DNA from: Eubacterium sp.
GTDB taxonomy: Bacteria > Bacillota_A > Clostridia > Peptostreptococcales > Anaerovoracaceae
DNA length: 12,768 nucleotides
Assembly: GCA_021769545.1 (NCBI GenBank)
Contig: JAETSS010000012.1
Coordinates: forward strand, 1-12,768
Reading direction: 5' to 3'
The translations under genes and the position numbers were made by a program. The notes beneath the pieces were generated by a model. The model ran no database searches and had not been told where the DNA came from. It saw only the letters and a program-made list of their open reading frames with translations. Shown here piece by piece: positions 7,644 to 12,768 of the stretch (the stretch's first letter is position 1; each line of letters begins with the position of its first letter).

Positions 7644-8489
7644 ATGTATAACAGAACTTACACAGGAAAGATCAAGTTAGCTGTATTAGACACTGCAGGA
7701 ACATTCTGCGATGGCCCTGGAGATCTCAGACACAGATGGGCACAGGACGACCTCAGAGGCTGCAAAGCACCTGTAGTACCTTTCTATGAAGCTCTTCAGC
7801 AGTTCGGAATCGAATGCAGCTGGGCAGAAATCAGAAAGCCAATGGGCAACTTCAAGCCTACACATCTGAGAATGCTCATGAATCTTCCGGAAGTTTCCTC
7901 ACAGTGGGAAGAAAAGTACGGACGTCCTTGGAACGAAGATGATTTCGACGCAGTACTTGCAGCATTCAGACCTTTAATGTCGAAGTACATAGTAGACGAA
8001 GATCTGGCTAAGCCTATCCCTGGAGCTGTTGAATGCATAGATAAGCTGAGAGCAGCAGGGATCCTGGTAGGATGCGACACAGGATATTATGAAGAAGACT
8101 CACTTGCACTTAATAAGGTTCTTGAAGATAAATACGGTCTTAAGTTCGACGTAGTAACAAATGCAGAAAAGGTTCCTGGAAGACCTGCACCGTTCATGGT
8201 ATATGACTGCATGCTCAGCGCATATCAGATGACTAAGGAACCTATTCCTTGCGAAGCAGTTGTAAAGATCGACGATACAGCTCCTGGAATGATCTGCGGA
8301 AACAATGCAGGCGCATGGACAATCGGACTTTATGCATCCGGATCAAACGATTACGACACTCTGGCAGCTTCAAAGCCTGACTTCTTAGTACCTGACGTGT
8401 CATACGTACCTGAAATCATATTCGGACAGATCGAGCCGAGACTCAGAAGAGGTGAAAAACCGGGACAGGGTCTGATCGAGACAATTTAG
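7644..8489 (+). CDS. phnX: Phosphonoacetaldehyde hydrolase (phosphonatase), HAD superfamily
   Basis: A 281-residue HAD-superfamily enzyme that matches phosphonoacetaldehyde hydrolase, which cleaves the C-P bond of phosphonoacetaldehyde to acetaldehyde and phosphate. The nucleophile motif is LDTAGT with Asp16 and Ala18; phosphonatase has Ala where other HADs have the second Asp. The cap carries PMGNFKPTH with Lys71 as the expected Schiff-base lysine. Further matches are DTGY (Thr146), GRPAPFM (Arg180) and IDDTAPGM (Asp211, the metal ligand). The segment between the nucleophile and the cap appears about ten residues longer than in classical PhnX, so a related substrate is possible. The start is fixed by AAGGAGG 8 bp upstream. 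It is the first gene of an operon with an OPA transporter and phnW, which strongly supports the assignment. Confidence 0.87.
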   Translation: MYNRTYTGKIKLAVLDTAGTFCDGPGDLRHRWAQDDLRGCKAPVVPFYEALQQFGIECSWAEIRKPMGNFKPTHLRMLMNLPEVSSQWEEKYGRPWNEDDFDAVLAAFRPLMSKYIVDEDLAKPIPGAVECIDKLRAAGILVGCDTGYYEEDSLALNKVLEDKYGLKFDVVTNAEKVPGRPAPFMVYDCMLSAYQMTKEPIPCEAVVKIDDTAPGMICGNNAGAWTIGLYASGSNDYDTLAASKPDFLVPDVSYVPEIIFGQIEPRLRRGEKPGQGLIETI

Positions 8490-8504
8490 TTCAGCTCATA
8501 CATA

Positions 8505-8546
8505 GTAAGGCACTCCCGCATTTCTGATTTACAGGGGGTGCCTTAC
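8505..8546 (+). other. Intercistronic hairpin between phnX and the transporter gene
   Basis: GTAAGGCACTCCC (8505-8517) pairs with GGGGGTGCCTTAC (8534-8546) through 13 pairs including one G-T wobble, with a 16-base loop. No T run follows, so it is not a typical Rho-independent terminator. It lies between the phnX stop and the transporter's ribosome binding site and may protect the 3' end of the phnX message, guide RNA processing, or lower downstream expression. Confidence 0.75.
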
Positions 8547-8575
8547 GGCATATTGGCACAAAAGGAGGAAATCTG

Positions 8576-9898
8576 ATGACTGATAGTAAGAAAAAAGTTG
8601 TAGACACATTAGGATATACTCCGGAACAGTATAAGCTATTTATCAAGAACTCATGGATCGTACTCATCGCTTTTTCGGTTCTATATTGCATGGTATACTG
8701 CGGAAGACTCAATCTTCAGTACGTAATGCCTGCCATGATGGCCGAGGAAGGCTGGACTAATACAGATCTGGGCATTTTATCATCCGTACTTTTCTGGACA
8801 TACGGTATAGGACATCTGTTTAACGGCAGACTGGGAGAAATTTTCGGCGTTAACCGGTTTATCATTGCGGGAATGTTTCTGTCCGCGATATCAAACGTAT
8901 TGATCGGCTTCCAGTCAAGCATCGTTATCATCGCAGTACTCTGGGGATTCAACGGATATTTCCAGTCGATGCTGTGGTCGCCGGGGATCGCGCTTTTATC
9001 CAACTGGTGGCCGGGTGAGAAGAGAGGCTTTGCTACAGGCTTTGCCAATGCATTCTCCGGCTTCGGTCAGGTGTGCGCAGCCCTTACGGTATCCCTTTCA
9101 TTTATCATCCTTCCAAACAGCGGATGGAAAGCAGGCTTCATAGTTCCTGCAGTGATAATGATAGCAGCGGGAATAATCTACATATTCTTTGCCAAGGACA
9201 GCCCTAAGAAGATAGGACTCAAGGAATACGTGGATAAGGATGCCAAGAGAAACGAACAGGACGAAGAACTCAAGAAGATCATTTCAGAGCGTGGAAAGCT
9301 GTATCCGTACATACACCTTTTCAAGAAATGGAGATTTGACTGCTGGCTCCTGATAATCGCAGGCTCCAGCATAGCCAGATACGGACTTCTGACATGGATA
9401 CCTACATATTACGTGAGAGAATTCGACTATGACGTAAAGGACGGAGCGCTGGGAACGGTGCTGCTCCCTCTGGGTATGGCCTTCGGAACTCTCATAATTC
9501 CATGGATATCCGATAAATTCTTTGCAAAGAACAGACTGCCTATGGTAATAATCTGTGCAGGGGTAGCAGGGGCTACAGTATTCTGCTTCATGAAGGTGGA
9601 GCCGGGCTTCGCGGCAGGAGCATTGTTGTTCGTAGCAGGTTTCTTCATCTACGCCATCAACGGTATCGTTTGGGCGTATGCTACGGACGTAGGCGGAAGA
9701 GCCTTCGCCGGAACGGCTGCAGGCGTGCTGGACTGCTTTGCATATCTGGGCGCATCGGTTCAGGCCATCTACTTCGGAAGTGTGCTTGACAGCAGCGGAA
9801 ACTGGACATTGGTATTCACGGCCATTGCCGGCACGTGTATCGCGATCATAGTTATCTCGATCATTGCAGGCTGGGGCTTGAATAAAGAGAAGAATTGA
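8576..9898 (+). CDS. OPA-family MFS transporter in the AEP operon, paralogue 2 (probable phosphonate importer)
   Basis: A 440-residue, roughly 12-TM inner-membrane transporter of the organophosphate:phosphate antiporter family (GlpT, UhpT, PgtP). Arg44 in VYCGRLNLQYVMP and Arg268 in IARYGLLTWIPTYY correspond by position and context to GlpT Arg45 and Arg269, which bind the substrate phosphate. NGYFQSMLWSPG and NWWPGEKRGFATGFANAFSGFG form the family signature; LLPLGMAFGTLIIPW and NGIVWAYATDVGG lie in the C-terminal half. AGGAGG precedes the ATG. Its place between phnX and phnW makes 2-aminoethylphosphonate, or phosphonate exchanged for the phosphate released by PhnX, the likely cargo (inference). 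The family usually carries phosphate esters, and ABC systems are the usual phosphonate importers, so this is a less common arrangement. Confidence 0.88.
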   Translation: MTDSKKKVVDTLGYTPEQYKLFIKNSWIVLIAFSVLYCMVYCGRLNLQYVMPAMMAEEGWTNTDLGILSSVLFWTYGIGHLFNGRLGEIFGVNRFIIAGMFLSAISNVLIGFQSSIVIIAVLWGFNGYFQSMLWSPGIALLSNWWPGEKRGFATGFANAFSGFGQVCAALTVSLSFIILPNSGWKAGFIVPAVIMIAAGIIYIFFAKDSPKKIGLKEYVDKDAKRNEQDEELKKIISERGKLYPYIHLFKKWRFDCWLLIIAGSSIARYGLLTWIPTYYVREFDYDVKDGALGTVLLPLGMAFGTLIIPWISDKFFAKNRLPMVIICAGVAGATVFCFMKVEPGFAAGALLFVAGFFIYAINGIVWAYATDVGGRAFAGTAAGVLDCFAYLGASVQAIYFGSVLDSSGNWTLVFTAIAGTCIAIIVISIIAGWGLNKEKN

Positions 9899-9947
9899 GT
9901 AAACAGATCTTCACGTTATAACTTGAATATTTTAAGGAGGAAGAAAA

Positions 9948-11081
9948 ATGGAATACCCTAAAGTAAAAAGAAACGTATTGTTAAATCCCGGTCCGGCTAC
10001 AACTACAGATACAGTTAAATACGCACAGGTAGTTCCCGACATCTGCCCTAGAGAGAAGGAATTCGGACAGATCATGAAGGAAATGGGAGATGATCTCGTG
10101 AAGATCGTTCACGGTGATCTGGACAAATATACGGCTGTATTGTTTACAGGTTCCGGAACAATCAACATCGACGCATGCGTCAACTCACTGGTTCCTGAAG
10201 GAAAGAAGATACTCGTTTTGAACAATGGTGCATATTCGGCAAGAGCAGCAGAAGTTGCTGAATATTACCATATGGATCATATAAACCTCAAGCTGCCTAT
10301 CACTGAGCCTATCGATGTAGCTAAGGCAGAAGAGGCCATCAAGGCAGATGACGATATCGCTGTTGTGTATTGCTGCCATCATGAAACAGGTACAGGAGTG
10401 TTGAACCCTATCAGGGAAATAGGTGCAGTTGCTCATAAGTACGGTAAGACTATGGTCGTAGATACTACCTCTACATACGCTATGATCCCTATCGACATGG
10501 ACAGAGACAATCTGGACTTCGTAATGGCATCAGCTCAGAAGGGCCTCATGTCAATGACGGGACTGTCATATGTAATAGGTAATACGAAGATGATCGAAGC
10601 CTCCAAAGATTATCCGACAAGATCATACTATACCAACTTGTTCATGCAGTATGACTTCATCAAGAACAAGGGCGAAATGCACTTCACTCCTCCTGTACAG
10701 ACCATCTACGCTACGCGTCAGGCCATCAAGGAATACTGGGAAGTTGGCGAAGAAGCTAAATGGGCAAGACATCAGGCTGTTTGGGAAGCTATCTACAAGG
10801 GTCTTGACAGACTCGGATTCAAGACCATCATCCCTAAGGAGCTGCAGTCAAGACTGGTAGTTTCCGTGCTGTATCCTAACGATCCTAACTTCGACTTCAC
10901 GGAAATACATGACTACGTATATGAAAGAGGCTTCACGATATATCCTGGAAAGGTATCAGATCTGGCAACTTTCAGACTGTGTTCGCTGGGAACCATAGTA
11001 CCTGACGACATCGATGACTTCTTCGAATGCTTAGAAGAAGGACTTAAGCACATGGGAGTACAGATACCAATCAAGTACTAA
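9948..11081 (+). CDS. phnW: 2-aminoethylphosphonate:pyruvate aminotransferase
   Basis: A 377-residue class V, PLP-dependent cytoplasmic aminotransferase. PhnW transfers the amino group of 2-aminoethylphosphonate to pyruvate, giving phosphonoacetaldehyde (the PhnX substrate) and alanine. The N-terminus LLNPGPATTTDTVKYAQ and DICPREKEFG is typical of PhnW. FTGSGT (66-71) binds the cofactor phosphate, Asp172 in VVDTTST contacts the pyridine nitrogen, and Lys198 in ASAQKGL is the Schiff-base lysine. Arg343 in YPGKVSDLATFRLCSLG matches the substrate-binding arginine of the Salmonella enzyme. Length is normal for the family. AAGGAGG precedes the ATG, in a context almost identical to that of phnX. 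It is the last gene of the operon, followed by a terminator at 11104-11151. Confidence 0.93.
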   Translation: MEYPKVKRNVLLNPGPATTTDTVKYAQVVPDICPREKEFGQIMKEMGDDLVKIVHGDLDKYTAVLFTGSGTINIDACVNSLVPEGKKILVLNNGAYSARAAEVAEYYHMDHINLKLPITEPIDVAKAEEAIKADDDIAVVYCCHHETGTGVLNPIREIGAVAHKYGKTMVVDTTSTYAMIPIDMDRDNLDFVMASAQKGLMSMTGLSYVIGNTKMIEASKDYPTRSYYTNLFMQYDFIKNKGEMHFTPPVQTIYATRQAIKEYWEVGEEAKWARHQAVWEAIYKGLDRLGFKTIIPKELQSRLVVSVLYPNDPNFDFTEIHDYVYERGFTIYPGKVSDLATFRLCSLGTIVPDDIDDFFECLEEGLKHMGVQIPIKY

Positions 11082-11103
11082 GTCGTTGATATATAAAACT
11101 TCT

Positions 11104-11151
11104 AAAACCGAGAAGGACGCCTCCTGCGGGAAGCGTCCTTCGGTTTTTTTT
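11104..11151 (+). terminator. Rho-independent terminator after phnW
   Basis: AAACCG-AG-AAGGACGC (11105-11120) pairs with GCGTCCTTCGGTTT (11133-11146) around a 12-base loop, leaving a two-base AG bulge, and runs into eight T on the plus strand. The minus strand has only four T after the stem, so it serves the convergent response regulator gene less well. It lies between the two gene ends. Confidence 0.92.
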
Positions 11152-11154
11152 ACA

Positions 11155-11871
11155 TCATTTATCATCGATAACCATTTTATATCCGACTCCGCGTACGGTA
11201 TATATGTACTGGCGGCTGCCCGGGATGGATTCCAGCTTCTTTCTGAGATTGCTGATATGTACCATCACGGTCCGGACATCGTCCTCGAGACCGTATGTGT
11301 TCCAGAGGCTGTCGAATATCTGACGGCTGGTGAACACTCTGTTGGGATATCGGGCGAACATTACAAGAAGCTCGAATTCCTTGGCCGTAAGGTGGATGGT
11401 CTGCCCTTCCGATTTAACGGTATGAGCGGAAAGGTCTATCTCAAGTCCGCCTGCATATATCATATTATCGGCATTATGAGATTCATCGGATGTGCTGCCG
11501 CTCATGTTGCGCCTTCTCAGGTGTGCCTTCACACGTGCCACAAGCTCTGCCGGACTGAACGGCTTGGTGATGTAGTCATCTCCGCCGATGGAAAGCCCCA
11601 GAACCTTGTCCATCTCCTGACCTTTGCAGCTGACGAACAGGATAGGTGTGTCACTTTTTTCACGAATTTTACTGCAAAGTTCGATACCTGTGAGTCCGGG
11701 CATGACAACATCGAGAATGATGAGATCGGGATTTTCGTCGTCGGCAAGAGCCGCAGCCTTGGTGCTGTCGGTAGTCCATACGACCTCGTATCCTTCTCTG
11801 GAGAGATAAAGCTTTATAAGCTGAATGATCTCCATCTCATTGTCCACTACCATGATCTTATCACGTGCCAT
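11155..11871 (-). CDS. OmpR/PhoB-family response regulator (orphan)
   Basis: A 238-residue DNA-binding response regulator. The receiver domain (about 4-118) has Asp10 in VVDNE, the phosphoacceptor Asp54 in IILDVVMPGLTG, Ser81 as the switch hydroxyl, and Lys103 in ITKPFSPAEL. The usual second acidic residue of the pocket (VDDE) is Asn11 here. The C-terminal winged-helix domain (about 137-236) shows the OmpR-type LTAKEFELLVMFARYPNRVFTSRQIF, DDVRTVMVHISNLRKKL and YTVRGVGYKM. The start at 11871 is set by AAGGAGG 6 bp upstream; the frame stays open further but without a site or domain. No kinase gene adjoins it. It is convergent with phnW and divergent from rnfC. Partner candidates include the orphan kinase at 2172-3926. 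Regulators of this class bind 11-bp-phased direct repeats, which occur before phnX and before rnfC. Confidence 0.93.
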   Translation of the reverse strand: MARDKIMVVDNEMEIIQLIKLYLSREGYEVVWTTDSTKAAALADDENPDLIILDVVMPGLTGIELCSKIREKSDTPILFVSCKGQEMDKVLGLSIGGDDYITKPFSPAELVARVKAHLRRRNMSGSTSDESHNADNMIYAGGLEIDLSAHTVKSEGQTIHLTAKEFELLVMFARYPNRVFTSRQIFDSLWNTYGLEDDVRTVMVHISNLRKKLESIPGSRQYIYTVRGVGYKMVIDDK

Positions 11872-12040
11872 GATCAACCTCCTTGTATGGTATATTATAA
11901 AGCATTTGCCCGCAGGGGCCATATTTCTGCATAGGGGTTTTAGACCCGAAATGCACGCTATATTCATTGTATAATATATTTTTTGACTGTACAAGAGGTA
12001 TGGTTTTAAAAAAATTTTCTTAATTTTTCGTTAATCCTAC

Positions 12041-12052
12041 ATATATATATAT
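12041..12052. repeat. (AT)6 dinucleotide run
   Basis: Six tandem AT units lie in the middle of the divergent intergenic region. Such a run is easily melted and curved and could vary in length by slippage, but nothing shows a specific role. Confidence 0.6.
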
Positions 12053-12069
12053 TTCTCGACATAAGGAGT

Positions 12070-12114
12070 TTGACAAAAATTTAATGAGTTATTGTGATAT
12101 TTTTGTGATATAAT
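12070..12114 (+). promoter_or_regulatory. Promoter region of rnfC with 11-bp direct repeats over the -10
   Basis: An extended -10, TGATATAAT (12106-12114), has only a weak GAGTTA at the -35 position 17 bp upstream. A perfect TTGACA (12070-12075) lies too far from this -10 (33 bp) but 17 bp from a poor TGTGAT (12093-12098), so there may be two overlapping start signals. TTGTGATAT occurs twice, at 12092-12100 and 12103-12111, exactly 11 bp apart, and the second copy overlaps the extended -10. A regulator bound there would probably block transcription from it; the divergent OmpR-type regulator is an obvious candidate (inference). Confidence 0.6.
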
Positions 12115-12207
12115 TTGAAACATACGGATAATTCCAGAAAGCTATAAAGAAATCACATGGGAAACCCATATCATGGATTTAACAACATTGTATTGAACAA
12201 GAAAAGA

Positions 12208-12246
12208 ATGGGAAAGAAAGGAAGGTTTTAAAATGGGAAAGAAAGG
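12208..12246 (+). repeat. Duplicated 14-bp segment at the rnfC start, with a 7-codon mini-ORF
   Basis: ATGGGAAAGAAAGG occurs at 12208-12221 and again at 12233-12246, 25 bp apart. The second copy is the start of rnfC. The first copy supplies the rnfC ribosome binding site (AAGGAAGG) and also opens a short frame, MGKKGRF, which stops at 12229-12231, one base before the rnfC ATG. It looks like a local duplication; the upstream ATG has no good ribosome binding site of its own. Confidence 0.6.
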
Positions 12247-12768
12247 GAAAACCTTGAATAGCATCAAAGTAAGTCACGCCAAGCATACTTCGGGCTGTGC
12301 GACTGAAAAGATAGCTATCCCTGAAACTGTCTGTATTTCCATGTCACAACATATTGGAGCACCATGCAAACCTCTAGTTGCTAAGGGAGACTCAGTCAAA
12401 GTTGGACAGGTGATAGGAGATACGGAAGCTTTTGTAAGTGCACCGATACATTCAAGCGTATCGGGAACTGTAAAGGAAATCTCTTCGATAAGATCCGTTG
12501 CAGGAGGACAGGACCAGGTTGTCATCATTGAAACAGATGGCAAGCAGGAGGTATATGAAGAGATCAAACCACCGGTTATAAACAATCGTGAGGAATTCGT
12601 AGCGGCTATAAGAGCCAGCGGACTTGTGGGACTGGGCGGAGCATCGTTTCCTACTCACATAAAATTCAATCCGAAGAATCTGGATGAGGTCGATACGCTG
12701 ATCGTAAACGGAGCAGAATGTGAACCTTTTATCACATCGGACCACAGGCTGATGCTGGAGGATACAGA
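12233..12768 (+). CDS. rnfC: RnfC, electron transport complex subunit C (5' part, runs off the window)
   Basis: The open frame encodes the first 178 residues of RnfC, the peripheral NADH-oxidising subunit of the Rnf complex. Rnf couples ferredoxin:NAD+ oxidoreduction to Na+ or H+ transport across the membrane in many anaerobes. Visible parts are MSQHIGAPCKPLV (about 37-49), the GDSVKVGQVIG and APIHSSVSGTVKEIS barrel-sandwich segment, then the flavin/NADH-binding part with GLVGLGGASFPTHIKF and VNGAECEPFITSDHRLM. The 4Fe-4S cysteine motifs lie beyond the window. The ATG at 12233 is chosen because AAGGAAGG lies just upstream and the earlier ATG at 12208 stops after seven codons. In Clostridia rnfD, rnfG, rnfE, rnfA and rnfB normally follow. 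Confidence 0.92.
   Translation, partial: MGKKGKTLNSIKVSHAKHTSGCATEKIAIPETVCISMSQHIGAPCKPLVAKGDSVKVGQVIGDTEAFVSAPIHSSVSGTVKEISSIRSVAGGQDQVVIIETDGKQEVYEEIKPPVINNREEFVAAIRASGLVGLGGASFPTHIKFNPKNLDEVDTLIVNGAECEPFITSDHRLMLEDT

Larger units (their letters stand above)
11872..12232. promoter_or_regulatory. 361-bp AT-rich divergent intergenic region between the regulator gene and rnfC
   Basis: No gene is apparent. It is A/T rich with long A and T runs. Minus-strand candidates for the regulator are TTGTAC (11989-11994) with TACAAT (11966-11971) at 17 bp, and a TATAAT (11894-11899) close to the start with no good -35. Plus-strand elements for rnfC and the repeats are listed separately. TTAAT at 12020 and 12031 is 11 bp apart, but in such AT-rich sequence this is weak. 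The rnfC leader contains a small ATGGG-AAA-CCCAT stem at 12157-12169. Confidence 0.6.

Noticed and set aside
11086..11934. 282-codon plus-strand open frame after phnW
   Set aside because: It is antisense to the OmpR-type regulator, which has all receiver and winged-helix motifs and a proper ribosome binding site. The plus-strand frame also spans the phnW terminator.
12070..12114. TTGACA and TATAAT as one promoter
   Set aside because: They are 33 bp apart, about twice the usual spacing. The TATAAT more likely works as an extended -10, and the TTGACA is either unused or pairs with a poor -10 at 12093.
1..12768. CRISPR array, tRNA, rRNA, insertion sequence or phage attachment site
   Set aside because: I saw no regularly spaced repeats with unique spacers, no transposase or integrase motifs, no terminal inverted repeats and no tRNA-like cloverleaf; the window is nearly filled by the listed genes.

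Overview
The window looks like chromosomal DNA of an anaerobic member of the Clostridia (Firmicutes). Reasons: strong AGGAGG-type ribosome binding sites, frequent ATA and AGA/AGG codons, the 5' end of an Rnf electron-transport operon (rnfC), and an accessory unit for a molybdenum hydroxylase (XdhC plus a MobA-like/histidine-phosphatase fusion). I cannot assign a genus.

Layout. (1) 1-2170, plus strand: a probable gene tail, an XdhC-family gene and a two-domain protein (MobA-like nucleotidyltransferase fused to a histidine phosphatase). The last two overlap by ATGA and look like the end of a longer molybdenum-hydroxylase maturation operon. (2) 2172-3926, minus strand: a membrane sensor histidine kinase with about seven N-terminal membrane segments, PAS, HisKA and HATPase domains; no response regulator lies beside it. 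(3) 4038-7406, plus strand: an OPA-family (GlpT/UhpT-like) MFS protein, then a stand-alone HyuA-type hydantoinase/oxoprolinase, closed by a strong terminator. (4) 7501-11151, plus strand: a cluster of 11-bp-phased TTTAACT repeats and a -10 element, followed by phosphonoacetaldehyde hydrolase (phnX-like), a second OPA-family transporter and 2-aminoethylphosphonate:pyruvate aminotransferase (phnW), closed by a terminator. (5) 11155-11871, minus strand: an orphan OmpR/PhoB-type response regulator. (6) A 361-bp AT-rich divergent intergenic region, then the start of rnfC, which runs off the window.

How the genes may work together. PhnW converts 2-aminoethylphosphonate (AEP) plus pyruvate to phosphonoacetaldehyde plus alanine. 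PhnX cleaves phosphonoacetaldehyde to acetaldehyde and phosphate. The transporter between them has the two arginines that bind phosphate in GlpT, so it is the likely entry route for AEP. The repeats in front of the operon resemble sites of PhoB/PhoP-type regulators.

The most interesting idea here is an inference: the orphan kinase and orphan regulator bracket the locus, and the kinase sits divergently beside an OPA paralogue. That recalls UhpB/UhpC/UhpT, in which an OPA-family receptor signals through a polytopic kinase to induce an OPA transporter. Region 3-5 could therefore be a phosphonate sensing, uptake and degradation island using OmpR-type rather than LuxR-type output. The role of the HyuA-like enzyme within it is unknown.
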